A stretch of DNA of 64,000 bases from an uncultured Aquimarina sp. (GCA_947500505.1 CANMSL010000010.1:1-64000), one strand, 5' to 3'; numbered from the stretch's first letter, positions 45,180-53,204 are shown. Program-made: numbers and translations. Notes: generated by a model not told the origin, from the sequence alone.

Positions 45180-45629
45180 ATGGGCAATAACACATATGGA
45201 TTAGGAGGAACGGAGGTAAAAACCGATGCTAGTGAAGCTATATTAGAAATCGGACAGAATAAAACTCTTCTTGTTCAGAAATTAACACATGATCAACCAA
45301 TTAAACCGAAAATTGTTAGTGGGTTGACTTCAATAGATCACGTATTCGAAAACTATAAACCAGAAGTAGAGGTGGAGTTCGAAGATGCAGACGGAGTAGA
45401 AAGTAAAGAAACACTAAAATTTAACCATTTAGGTGATTTTGGAAAAAAAGGTATTATAAATCAGAGTAAGTTTTTAAATGATTTGGATACGGAAAAAGAT
45501 CAGTATTTAAAAGTTGTAAAGCAGCTTAAATCAAATAAGATCCTGAAATCTGCCTTAGCAGATCCTGATGCGAAACAAGCATTGATACGATCCATTCAAT
45601 CATTATTAGCAGAATTACAACAAGGTTAA
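45180..45629 (+). CDS. tssB: T6SS sheath small subunit TssB
   Basis: A 149-aa VipA-like protein of the Bacteroidota T6SS-iii type. It has the N-terminal strand region (GLGGTEVKTDASEAILEIGQ), a central segment around GLTSIDHVFENYKPEVEVEF with FNHLGDFGKKGII (compare the TssB pattern of F..L.DF.P..I), and a C-terminal helix. It pairs with TssC to build the contractile sheath and lies 19 bases before tssC. Confidence 0.85.
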   Translation: MGNNTYGLGGTEVKTDASEAILEIGQNKTLLVQKLTHDQPIKPKIVSGLTSIDHVFENYKPEVEVEFEDADGVESKETLKFNHLGDFGKKGIINQSKFLNDLDTEKDQYLKVVKQLKSNKILKSALADPDAKQALIRSIQSLLAELQQG

Positions 45630-45648
45630 AAGATAAAGTACAGAATAC

Positions 45649-47001
45649 ATGGCAGCAGGAAAACAAGCTCAAGAGAGTGTTAAAATAGAAAATCCAGCAA
45701 AGGAACTTAAAATAAATGAAGAAAAATTAGCCAGATATGGCGGATTTGATCTTTTAGAAGCGTGCATAGATGATGTTCAGAATATGAATCCTGATCGTAA
45801 AGCACGTAAAAAGATTTTTCTTACCGAATCATCTAAAAAGCTTGAAAGAGCAAAACTTCAAAAGACTTTAGAGATTTGGAGCGATGTTTTATCATCATCA
45901 GATGATATTTCTGAAATGGTTGAGGAATCTGAAAAGCGTTCAGAAATTGCAGGTAAATCTTTAGAAAAAAACCTGGGAGCTGCTTTAGAGCAGACCAGAG
46001 AATTAGAACAATCGTATAGATCTGTAGCTTTATTTTTTAAGAATACAGAATCCCAAAAAATTAAGAATATAAATATTATGAATGCTGAGCTTGAACAGCT
46101 TAAGGATTTGGATAACACCAGATTTATAGATGCAGTTCAGGAAGAATTAGTACAGGGATATGATCGTCTGGATTTAAGAGATAATTATGGTATTTTGGTA
46201 ATTCCTGGATATCTGGGTTCCAATAAAGTTATAGAAAAATGGGCAAAAATAGCTCACGAAAACAAGGTAATGATGATCACTGATTTTGAACATCTTGATG
46301 AACCTGATGATGTGATGGAAATGTTTGAAGCTGCAAATCTTACTGGAGGTGATAAGTACCGATCTAATGTTATGATGACTTGTAATTGGCTCGTAGGAAG
46401 AGGAAAACATGATGAAGTAGGAGAGGAAGATGACCTTTTCGTACCGCCATCCAGTGCATTAGCCGGTCAAGTATATAGAACTCTTATGTCTCAAGTAGCT
46501 GCCGGTAAGAAACATGGTGGGATAAATGAGGTTGACGGTGTTCGTTTTGACTTAAAGAAAAGTGAAATTGCCCAGCTCGAAAAACTAGGACTTGTTCCTA
46601 TGGTTAATGAGTATGGAAAAGTAATGGCTTTTTCTGCAAAAACTCTATTTAATGGTGATAACTTAGGGCTTCAAACATATTCTGTGGTTAGGGTATTTGA
46701 TTATGTGACTAAGGTGCTTATGGACTTTTTGAACAGAAGAGCTTTCGAAAATTTTAATGCCAGAACGCGTAAGGAACTGATGGGGCAAATTGTTAAATTT
46801 CTAGATGGTATAACAGGGCCGGATCAACTTATAGAAGACTTTTCTATTAAGCGTTTCGAGCAGGATCCCAACCAAAAGGATAGGGTATTTCTGGATATCC
46901 ATATGAAACCTTATTTTCCAGCTAAAAACTTTATGATAAAAATGGACGGTCAGAAAGGTGATGATGGAACAGAATGGGATTCTGACTATGAGCAGCAATA
47001 A
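45649..47001 (+). CDS. tssC: T6SS sheath large subunit TssC
   Basis: A 450-aa VipB-like protein (DUF5458 group). The N-terminal 120 residues are helical and lysine/glutamate-rich; the conserved C-terminal half includes NYGILVIPGYLGSNKVIEKW, MMTCNWLVGRGKHDEV and a final sheath-handle region VFLDIHMKPYFPAKNFMIK, similar to the C-terminal strands of VipB. With TssB it forms the contractile tube that fires Hcp/VgrG/PAAR into neighbouring cells. A perfect terminator follows, so clpV-tssB-tssC is one unit. Confidence 0.87.
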   Translation: MAAGKQAQESVKIENPAKELKINEEKLARYGGFDLLEACIDDVQNMNPDRKARKKIFLTESSKKLERAKLQKTLEIWSDVLSSSDDISEMVEESEKRSEIAGKSLEKNLGAALEQTRELEQSYRSVALFFKNTESQKIKNINIMNAELEQLKDLDNTRFIDAVQEELVQGYDRLDLRDNYGILVIPGYLGSNKVIEKWAKIAHENKVMMITDFEHLDEPDDVMEMFEAANLTGGDKYRSNVMMTCNWLVGRGKHDEVGEEDDLFVPPSSALAGQVYRTLMSQVAAGKKHGGINEVDGVRFDLKKSEIAQLEKLGLVPMVNEYGKVMAFSAKTLFNGDNLGLQTYSVVRVFDYVTKVLMDFLNRRAFENFNARTRKELMGQIVKFLDGITGPDQLIEDFSIKRFEQDPNQKDRVFLDIHMKPYFPAKNFMIKMDGQKGDDGTEWDSDYEQQ

Positions 47002-47028
47002 ATTATAAAAAAATCCAATGTTTCGAAG

Positions 47029-47061
47029 CGAGCGTTAATTTTTTAACGCTCGTTTTTTTTT
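47029..47061 (+). terminator. Rho-independent terminator after tssC
   Basis: CGAGCGTTAA and TTAACGCTCG arms (47029-47038, 47043-47052) and nine T form a strong terminator, closing the clpV-tssB-tssC unit. Confidence 0.85.
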
Positions 47062-47207
47062 GTAAAAACTTCATTGTGAAGTTGGAAAATTAAAAACTAA
47101 AACTTTTGCTAATTTGGTAGTAGAAAGTATAAGGTCTAAAAAGAAGTATAATCGAGTTTCTTAAACAGGTTATAGTTATAAATGAGATTTTTACAGACCC
47201 ATCGAAT

Positions 47208-47582
47208 TTATGTTATTTTCGATTTTACTTTGGAAATTGCCGATAAAAGTTTTTCAAAATTAACAGGCTTCGAAAAATATTTATCAAAACCAATTTTAAT
47301 AAATCTCTGAGCATCACCTGGCATTGCATAAGCGGTAACCGCATAAATTGGGATATCTTTTAGTGCGTCTAGTTTTTTTAAACGCTTTAATAATTCGCAT
47401 CCGTCCATTTGATTCAATCCAAGATTAATATCTACCAAGATGAGATCAAGAGTGGATCTTTTTACTATCTTTAAGGCTGTTGGTCCGTTTTCTGCAATCA
47501 TTACATTAGAAGCATTTTTAGACAGCATCTTGTTCATGACCATAGCATTTATCTTATTATCTTCTACATAGAGTATATTCAT
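47208..47582 (-). CDS. Single-domain response regulator
   Basis: A 124-aa receiver domain without output domain. It has the acidic pair in ILYVEDNKINAMV, the phospho-Asp in LILVDINLGLNQMDG, the Thr in YAVTAYAMPG and the Lys in KYFSKPVN. It overlaps the upstream PAS histidine kinase by 4 bases (ATGA), so the two are translationally coupled. It probably acts by protein contact. Its place between sheath genes and the vgrG operon makes control of secretion conceivable but unproven. Confidence 0.9.
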   Translation of the reverse strand: MNILYVEDNKINAMVMNKMLSKNASNVMIAENGPTALKIVKRSTLDLILVDINLGLNQMDGCELLKRLKKLDALKDIPIYAVTAYAMPGDAQRFIKIGFDKYFSKPVNFEKLLSAISKVKSKIT

Positions 47583-49783
47583 ATGTTTTTCGGAATTGTA
47601 ATGATAAACTTAGTTCCACGTTCTAATTTACTAATAACTTTGATTTTTCCCCCAAGGATTTCAATATATCTTTTGGATAAACTTAAACCAATACCGGTAC
47701 CTTCGTATTTACGACTTAGTCCAATGCTTTCTTGTATAAAAGGATCAAATACTTTCTTAAGATTATCTTTTTCTATTCCAATTCCGGTATCACTTATCGT
47801 GATCTCAATTTTTTTCTTTTTTTCTTTTACCTCTATACTTACTTTACCCTTTTTTGTATATTTAATAGCATTATGGATGATATTGTTTATTGCAGTGCGA
47901 AAAATATCTTCATCAATAACAGCAGAAGGACATTCTTCATCTAGTGCTAAAATATACTCCAGGTCTTTGGAGTTTGCAAAATGGCGATATTCCCTATACG
48001 AAGTTTCTACAGTGTAGTTAATATCCGCTTCTACATAGTTGAGATTTTTTTGGATTGTTTCTATTTCACTAAAATGGGATAGATTGTTAATGGTAGTAAG
48101 AAGCCGCTCTTTACTTTCATCCAGAAATGCTATTAATTTTTTGCGATCACCTGGATTCTCATCACCTTGTAAAAGCATATTACTTATTGTAATGATACCA
48201 TTTAGTGGCGTTCTAATTTCATGACTGAAATTAGATAAAATGTTAGATTTGAGATTACTTAACTCTTGTTCCTTGATATGGGCCTCTTTAATAACAAGTT
48301 CTGCGGACTTTTGTTCGGTAATATCATGAAAACTCACTAGAACCGAATTGATATTATTTTCTCGATCTTTAATTGGAGTATATTTTGATTCTAACCATTG
48401 CTTAGAACCTTTGTGCGTAATTCTTTCAATCTCTTTTTTAACGGTTTTTCCTTTTAGGGCTTCATTAAACTCATATGCAAAAGTGTTTTTAAAATTTACA
48501 GGCATAACATCGATAAAACGTGATTGAGTAACAGTTGGATCAATATCGAAATCTCTTTTTATAATCTCTATTGAATCCTTGTCGGCCATTAGAATGGTAC
48601 CTTCTGTATTAAGTAATATAGTATAAGCAAAACCATTATTCACAATCGCTAGTAGTCGGCTTTGGTTTTCTGTTATGGTTTTCTCATTTAATTTTTTTTG
48701 ATGAACATCTATTAGATTACCTATCATTCGGATTGTTTCACCTTCTTTATTTTTCTTTCTATAACCATATATTTCATAATGGCGATATCCACTATTCAGA
48801 TGTTTAAGCCTGTAATAATTAAAATAATGATAGCCAGGTTTCTTTAAATTATCCAGATGTCTCTGAACAGCTTGATCAATATCTTCTGGGTGTATCATTT
48901 TTCTAAAAGTTTCTTCGGGAACAAAGTCTTTATCAAGAGGTAATCCTAACATTTTTCTAAAATCCAAACTATAAAAAACCATATTGGTTTCTATAACATG
49001 GTCAAACAAACCGGACCGTATACCTTTAAGAGCCAATTTTTTGGTTTCTTCATTATTTTTTAGTTGTTTAATATAATTATACCGTTCTGTAATATCCGTA
49101 ATAATTCCATTTACAAAAATTACTTTTTTATAATGAATTATAGGTTCTGCAATTACTTTTACCCATTTCTCATTTCCTGTTTCTGTAATTATTACTTTTT
49201 CGAACTCGTATGGCTCTCCTGTTTCGATTAGATTTCTTAAATAGTCTTCTACTTCTTTCCTTGATTCTTCAAGGTAATAATTCAGTGCTTTGCCTTTGGT
49301 TACTATGGTTTCCGGATCAAGCTCATGAAGTTTATAACATTCTTTTGACCAATAGATCTGATCATTTTGGGGATTAAAATGCCAAGCTCCTGTTTTTGAT
49401 AATCTAGATAAGGTTACCAATGCATCATGTTCTTCATTTTCTGCGGTGACATCCATTCCCGTAGCATAGACCTTGTCACCAATAGAAACCAGATCGAATT
49501 TAAGCGAAAGTACTCTGTTAGAAACCATCGTGCCAAATCTGAAAGTTTGACTAACTTTAGGAACTTCATCTTGTAATTCTGATACGATTTTAGAAAAATA
49601 TTCTTCTTCTTCATCAATGATAAAGTCAGCAAGTGATGTACCAATTACTTCATTCTTAGGTGATGTAAATAGAATTTCGCATCGTTTATTGAAATTATAT
49701 ATCTTACCTTTCTTATCCAAAATGATAAGAAAGAGTAGGGTTTTTTCTGCTAGAAATTCGAATTCTTTTGCTGTAAATGCCAT
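47579..49783 (-). CDS. Multi-PAS sensor histidine kinase
   Basis: A 734-aa soluble kinase without membrane segments. It has about four PAS domains: about 5-115 (IILDKKGKIYNFNKRCEILF), 140-240 (SKTGAWHFNPQNDQIYWSKE), 255-370 (RSGLFDHVIETNMVFYSLDF) and 380-500 (YTILLNTEGTILMADKDSIE). HisKA follows with phospho-His in LSNFSHEIRTPLNGI, then HATPase_c (IHNAIKYTKKGKV, DTGIGIEKD, GTGIGLSLSKRY). The separate receiver is the next gene. The input is probably cytoplasmic (redox, light or small ligand). Confidence 0.9.
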   Translation of the reverse strand: MAFTAKEFEFLAEKTLLFLIILDKKGKIYNFNKRCEILFTSPKNEVIGTSLADFIIDEEEEYFSKIVSELQDEVPKVSQTFRFGTMVSNRVLSLKFDLVSIGDKVYATGMDVTAENEEHDALVTLSRLSKTGAWHFNPQNDQIYWSKECYKLHELDPETIVTKGKALNYYLEESRKEVEDYLRNLIETGEPYEFEKVIITETGNEKWVKVIAEPIIHYKKVIFVNGIITDITERYNYIKQLKNNEETKKLALKGIRSGLFDHVIETNMVFYSLDFRKMLGLPLDKDFVPEETFRKMIHPEDIDQAVQRHLDNLKKPGYHYFNYYRLKHLNSGYRHYEIYGYRKKNKEGETIRMIGNLIDVHQKKLNEKTITENQSRLLAIVNNGFAYTILLNTEGTILMADKDSIEIIKRDFDIDPTVTQSRFIDVMPVNFKNTFAYEFNEALKGKTVKKEIERITHKGSKQWLESKYTPIKDRENNINSVLVSFHDITEQKSAELVIKEAHIKEQELSNLKSNILSNFSHEIRTPLNGIITISNMLLQGDENPGDRKKLIAFLDESKERLLTTINNLSHFSEIETIQKNLNYVEADINYTVETSYREYRHFANSKDLEYILALDEECPSAVIDEDIFRTAINNIIHNAIKYTKKGKVSIEVKEKKKKIEITISDTGIGIEKDNLKKVFDPFIQESIGLSRKYEGTGIGLSLSKRYIEILGGKIKVISKLERGTKFIITIPKNI

Positions 49784-49916
49784 AGATCTAGTAGGTAATT
49801 CTATTCTTAAAGTTACGAAAATGATCGATATAAAGAAATGTTAATTTTTAGTATAAAATTTGTAATATATTCTTCTAAATAAGGTGACTATACCGTAATT
49901 AAATGGTGGTATTTTA

Positions 49917-50312
49917 TTATTTAGATCTCTTAATAAACCTATAGATTAGAATTATAATTCCTAATCCAATTAGAGCATATAATCCGTAAGACTGCCAAAA
50001 AGAGGTGCTTTTAGTAGTTAGTAGGAGAGGTGTTTCTTTGTTATATAAAATGGTAATTCTATCTCCTTTTTGATCCAAAGCACCAATAAACGGAATATGG
50101 ACTAATTTTACGGTACTAGATAGACTGTCTCCTTCAAGTGTTTTGTAATTTACCGTTGCTGTTGCAGCGGATCTGCGTCCTCTGACTTTAAAATTGATCT
50201 CTGTTATAATTGCCTCTGTCTCTATATATTGAGATGTAGTATCCTGTGTGGCAAAGGCGAAAGAAAAGAAAAATAAAAAAAATACTGTGTAATTAATATT
50301 GAGATTTTTCAT
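49917..50312 (-). CDS. DUF3592 membrane protein
   Basis: A 131-aa protein with an N-terminal signal/anchor (INYTVFFLFFFSFAFA), a beta-rich domain (IETEAIITEINFKVRGRRSA, TVNYKTLEGDSLSSTVKL) matching DUF3592, and a C-terminal membrane helix (YGLYALIGLGIIILIYRF) with basic tail. It lies directly downstream of a decayed deaminase toxin. It could be a bystander or an immunity-like envelope gene; a membrane protein is an unlikely inhibitor of a cytosolic deaminase. Confidence 0.65.
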   Translation of the reverse strand: MKNLNINYTVFFLFFFSFAFATQDTTSQYIETEAIITEINFKVRGRRSAATATVNYKTLEGDSLSSTVKLVHIPFIGALDQKGDRITILYNKETPLLLTTKSTSFWQSYGLYALIGLGIIILIYRFIKRSK

Positions 50313-50338
50313 CGTTGGTTAATTAGAACCCTAATATA

Positions 50339-50651
50339 CTATATCAATATTAGATTTGGAAATGATACTCTGTCAATCAAAATTCCTCTATTTATTAATA
50401 AACGACTTCCATCTGGATTAAAGATATCGTGAAATAATTCACCATTTCTTCTATAATAATATACCATTGTCATATTATTTTGTCTTGCAAAAACGGATAA
50501 TCTATCCGTACAACTACCTCTACAGGGTTTAAGATGTATTACATAAACCTATTCCATTACCAGCTCATTGCATAAATAAGGTTTTTCCAGACAAATTTTC
50601 ACCCTCAAGTGAACCTAATAAGTGGACTTCACTATGCCCGTGTGGCTCACT
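50339..50651 (-). pseudogene. Decayed RHS-tip deaminase toxin remnant
   Basis: The first segment (50651 downwards) reads SEPHGHSEVHLLGSLEGENL, then SGKTLFMQ and a stop; its HSE is the deaminase HxE motif. One frameshift away it continues NELVME-stop-VYVIHLKPCRGSCTDRLSVF (the part after the stop spans 50548-50339), with the second zinc motif PC-x3-C, then ARQNNMTMVYYYRRNGELFH and a stop. The second half aligns by eye with the live RHS tip (PCDFC...MNEFAIRNNMDIEYNYRNN). A frameshift and an in-frame TAG show it is dead. No RHS core precedes it. Confidence 0.7.
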
Positions 50652-50670
50652 ATTTTTTATTGATTATTGT

Positions 50671-50704
50671 TTACTCATATCTGCAACTAGCTACAAACTA
50701 GCAG
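50671..50704. repeat. REP-like stem-loop repeat, copy B
   Basis: TTACTCATA followed by TCTGCAACTAGCTACAAACT, ending AGCAG. It aligns with copy A at 51253-51287 (same TTACTCATA start, same CAAACT loop). It overlaps the last codons of the 125-aa gene and precedes the decayed deaminase. Confidence 0.5.
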
Positions 50705-51068
50705 TAGCAGGATTTACTATTATTTGGTATGTGTAATCAGAAAATTCATATGTCATCCAATGCCCCGAATCTTTATTATAACCACTTATTTTCAAATTGT
50801 TCCCGAATATTAATAATTCTTGAATTAAATCAAATTCTTGAATATTTTGACTAGATAGGATTTCTTCTTTAGGTTGTGAAAAAGGTGAATCTGAAATATA
50901 TAATTTTACTAACAAAGAACTCCAATTTTCAACTACTAGCACAACATTATTTATGTATATTTTTTCATTAATATTGTATATCCTATTAAAAAATATTCTA
51001 ATGACTGTTTTTCTTATCTCAGTCTTTTCAACTTTGCAATCGGCTACTTCTAAATTTTTAATTTTCAT
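50691..51068 (-). CDS. Candidate immunity protein, 125 aa
   Basis: A soluble protein of mixed alpha/beta character (MKIKNLEVADCKVEKTEIRK; VVLVVENWSSLLVKLYISD; GNNLKISGYNKDSGHWMTYE). I do not recognise the family. The start is set at ATG 51068, 4 bases after the stop of the upstream toxin-tail fragment, so the longer frame from 51119 is rejected. Position directly behind a toxin C-terminus is the normal place of an immunity gene in polymorphic toxin loci; this is the sole basis for the call. Confidence 0.6.
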   Translation of the reverse strand: MKIKNLEVADCKVEKTEIRKTVIRIFFNRIYNINEKIYINNVVLVVENWSSLLVKLYISDSPFSQPKEEILSSQNIQEFDLIQELLIFGNNLKISGYNKDSGHWMTYEFSDYTYQIIVNPATASL

Positions 51069-51072
51069 ATTT

Positions 51073-51252
51073 CTATCCGCATTGTATTTTAATGAGTGCA
51101 TCTGGTGATTCGGGTGCAACTACATTAATACTAATATCTAAAGAATTTCCGTTGACATTATATAGATGGACGTGATCAAGTTGAGTTATGCCATCGGGCG
51201 GGTCAATTCTTACAGCTACATTACCGTAACTGTTCTTTATATTTCTTACCGC
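51073..51252 (-). pseudogene. Orphan toxin C-terminal tail with DHVHLY motif
   Basis: A 59-codon open frame without a start codon reads AVRNIKNSYGNVAVRIDPPD, then GITQLDHVHLYNVNGNSLDI and SINVVAPESPDALIKIQCG, and stops at 51073. The form (DPPDG...DHVHLYN..GN.LD) looks like the end of a bacterial polymorphic toxin nuclease domain, resembling Ntox24-type tails, though I could not search this. No start and no RHS core are present. It is followed after 4 bases by the 125-aa gene. Confidence 0.6.
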
Positions 51253-51287
51253 TTACTCATACCGCTACGAAGTTGCAAACTTCGCAG
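51253..51287. repeat. REP-like stem-loop repeat, copy A
   Basis: TTACTCATACCGCTACGAAG continues TTGCAAACTTCGCAG; CGAAGTT/AACTTCG form a 7-bp stem with a 3-base loop. It is closely related to copy B at 50671-50704 and sits at the front edge of the orphan toxin tail. Confidence 0.6.
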
Positions 51288-51334
51288 AGCTGGCCATATT
51301 GTCCCTGATATCTTTATATTAAATTAATAGGATA

Positions 51335-51946
51335 TTAATCTAATGGTTCAATATCTTTTAAATTATATCTGTTCAGGATTGCTTTTTCTCTAATGCTATC
51401 TATGATTTTTTCATTGATTTGAGTTGTGGTAATTAAATCAATAATAGTCAAACTTTTTTTTATTTCATTTTTAACCACCTTGGATTCATCAATTTTTGAA
51501 ATAATTTCTTTAGTAATAAACTTTATATTTGTTGATTTACTTAGGATCATTTGTCTAATTGAATCGTAAATGTATAGGCTAGTCAAATATGAATCATTAG
51601 TTTGTTTAGTTATACATTTGTAGCATACATCCAGACAAATAATAACATTTAAAGCCAAAGCATTATTTATACCATGATACTTTTCACTATCCGGAACTAG
51701 TTGTTGTATGTTTTGAAGTTTTTTTTCTAAATCAACGTTTTTTAAGTTTTCATTAATTATTTTTTTCCAAATAAAATCCAACATACCTTTGACCATATCA
51801 TAATCCCCAACTCCATACTGAATACATATTAATTCATACAAATTAATAATTCTTTCACAATTAAAAGCACTAAAAATTGTCGCTTCTTTGAAAGATAAGG
51901 TATCTGTTTTAGATTTCAGTTCTTGTTTAAAAAAATTGTATGACAT
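51335..51946 (-). CDS. DUF416 (YjaG-like) protein, candidate immunity protein
   Basis: A 203-aa helical protein with the DUF416 signature: FSAFNCERIINLYELICIQY, then GVGDYDMVKGMLDFIWKKI and DSEKYHGINNALALNVIICL. Compare E. coli YjaG, which has CLCERMYPNYAMF...GFGDGQIYRRILDLIWE. DUF416-family proteins occur as immunity proteins in polymorphic toxin loci. Here the gene follows by 38 bases the tail of an orphan toxin (51985-52080), which supports that role. It is AT-rich compared with the RHS gene, as are its neighbours. Confidence 0.75.
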   Translation of the reverse strand: MSYNFFKQELKSKTDTLSFKEATIFSAFNCERIINLYELICIQYGVGDYDMVKGMLDFIWKKIINENLKNVDLEKKLQNIQQLVPDSEKYHGINNALALNVIICLDVCYKCITKQTNDSYLTSLYIYDSIRQMILSKSTNIKFITKEIISKIDESKVVKNEIKKSLTIIDLITTTQINEKIIDSIREKAILNRYNLKDIEPLD

Positions 51947-51984
51947 AAAAATTAGTTTAGTGGCTCACTATGAGTAGCAGATGT

Positions 51985-52080
51985 CTAGGAAAATCCAGCC
52001 ATTCCGTTGGCTTGAGTAAAACCTCTACTTCTACTACCTTGATATGGAATTCTTACTCTTCCACTTCCTCTAAACAAAAT
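51985..52080 (-). pseudogene. Orphan toxin C-terminal tail (HNH-like)
   Basis: Immediately after the 370-aa gene, in another frame, is NEILFRGSGRVRIPYQGSRS followed by RGFTQANGMAGFS and a stop at 51985-51987. The VRIPYQGSR..DF..AN...GF form is familiar from the C-termini of HNH-type RHS/colicin-like nucleases. Only about 31 codons remain, with no catalytic histidines, so it is a remnant. The DUF416 gene that follows would be its former immunity gene. Confidence 0.6.
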
Positions 52081-52081
52081 C

Positions 52082-53194
52082 TCATTCATAACAATTGTAG
52101 ATGTCATAAATAGTATTTAATTCATCGAGATTACTATTTTTTGGTGGTAATCCAGCATATAACATGGAGTAGGTATGGACTTTATATCTTTCTGATAATT
52201 CGTTAAACAAGAATTTTTGAATTGGATTCAGATCAGTTGAGCTAATAATATTTTCTTTACCTATTAAATCTTTGAAAATGATTGATGAAATATCTTCTAG
52301 TAAATAATAATGATTTGGGAATGCAATTCCATAATCATCAACATAATTACTTTTAAGGTGTTCGAACGCGTTTAATAAGTTAGATATTACCTTTGTTTGA
52401 TTATTATAGTTCGAATGCAAATTAGCTATAAGATATGAACAACCAGCACAAACAGAAATATAACCATTGCCCCATACAAGGTTAGTTTCTGTTGTACTTT
52501 TTATGTAAGATAAAATAGTATCTTCATCGTAAGCTATTTTGTTTATGGCAAGTGAGATGTCAATAAATTCATAATTTTTAAATTTGCTGAGATCAAGATT
52601 TGAGATTGTATTAATTTCTGGATTTGAATATTTCAGATATCCCAATGCAATAAGTAAATTATTGGTTTCTTCTTTTTCAATCTTATTCTGTGTCAGTAAT
52701 GTAATAAACTTTTTATAGGTTTCATTAGAATCACAAAAAAGAGATTCATAAAAAAACCCTAGACTTCTGTTTTCATTAGGAAAATTATTTAAATAATGTC
52801 TTTTAAATAATTTTTGAAATTTTTTATATGAATTAAACTCGCTTTCGTATAAAAGTTTAGCTGGTTTGGAAGCCAGTTTATAGGTTGTTGGAGTAAAAAG
52901 AATACTTGCGGAATCTCTTATGTATTCGCTGAAAATATATTCTAAAAAATAAAAAACTGCTAGTTTAATTCTAGATTCTTTGAATTGTGTAAGATGTAAA
53001 TCGATAGTGTTTATTAAAGGATCTATAACATTATATATTTTAAGCTGGTGTTTTATGTTTGGCGCAAGTTCAGTGTACAGAAAGATTTCGACCTTATCAA
53101 TTGGATCATTGGTTGTCAACACATAATCTAATTGTTTAGGTATTTCGTTAATTCTTTCTTTGTAAGGGGAATTGTATTTATTCCAATCAATCAT
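52082..53194 (-). CDS. Candidate immunity protein of the RHS deaminase toxin, 370 aa
   Basis: A soluble, largely helical protein with no signal peptide (MIDWNKYNSPYKERINEIPK at its start; ILFTPTTYKLASKPAKLLYE; WGNGYISVCAGCSYLIANLH). I recognise no family. ATG 53194 is used because the alternative at 53200 is TTG. It begins 10 bases after the stop of the RHS gene and on the same strand, the position of a cognate immunity gene, and cytosolic location would fit inhibition of a cytosolic deaminase. It is larger than most immunity proteins. Confidence 0.65.
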   Translation of the reverse strand: MIDWNKYNSPYKERINEIPKQLDYVLTTNDPIDKVEIFLYTELAPNIKHQLKIYNVIDPLINTIDLHLTQFKESRIKLAVFYFLEYIFSEYIRDSASILFTPTTYKLASKPAKLLYESEFNSYKKFQKLFKRHYLNNFPNENRSLGFFYESLFCDSNETYKKFITLLTQNKIEKEETNNLLIALGYLKYSNPEINTISNLDLSKFKNYEFIDISLAINKIAYDEDTILSYIKSTTETNLVWGNGYISVCAGCSYLIANLHSNYNNQTKVISNLLNAFEHLKSNYVDDYGIAFPNHYYLLEDISSIIFKDLIGKENIISSTDLNPIQKFLFNELSERYKVHTYSMLYAGLPPKNSNLDELNTIYDIYNCYE

Positions 53195-53204
53195 AAGCAA
53201 GGTT

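Noticed and set aside
47583..48017. 144-aa plus-strand frame opposite the PAS kinase
   Set aside because: It is the antisense shadow of the HATPase domain, which has intact motifs on the minus strand.
51069..51119. Longer start for the 125-aa candidate immunity gene (142 aa)
   Set aside because: The extra residues overlap the in-frame end of the orphan toxin tail in another frame; ATG 51068 right after the toxin stop fits better.
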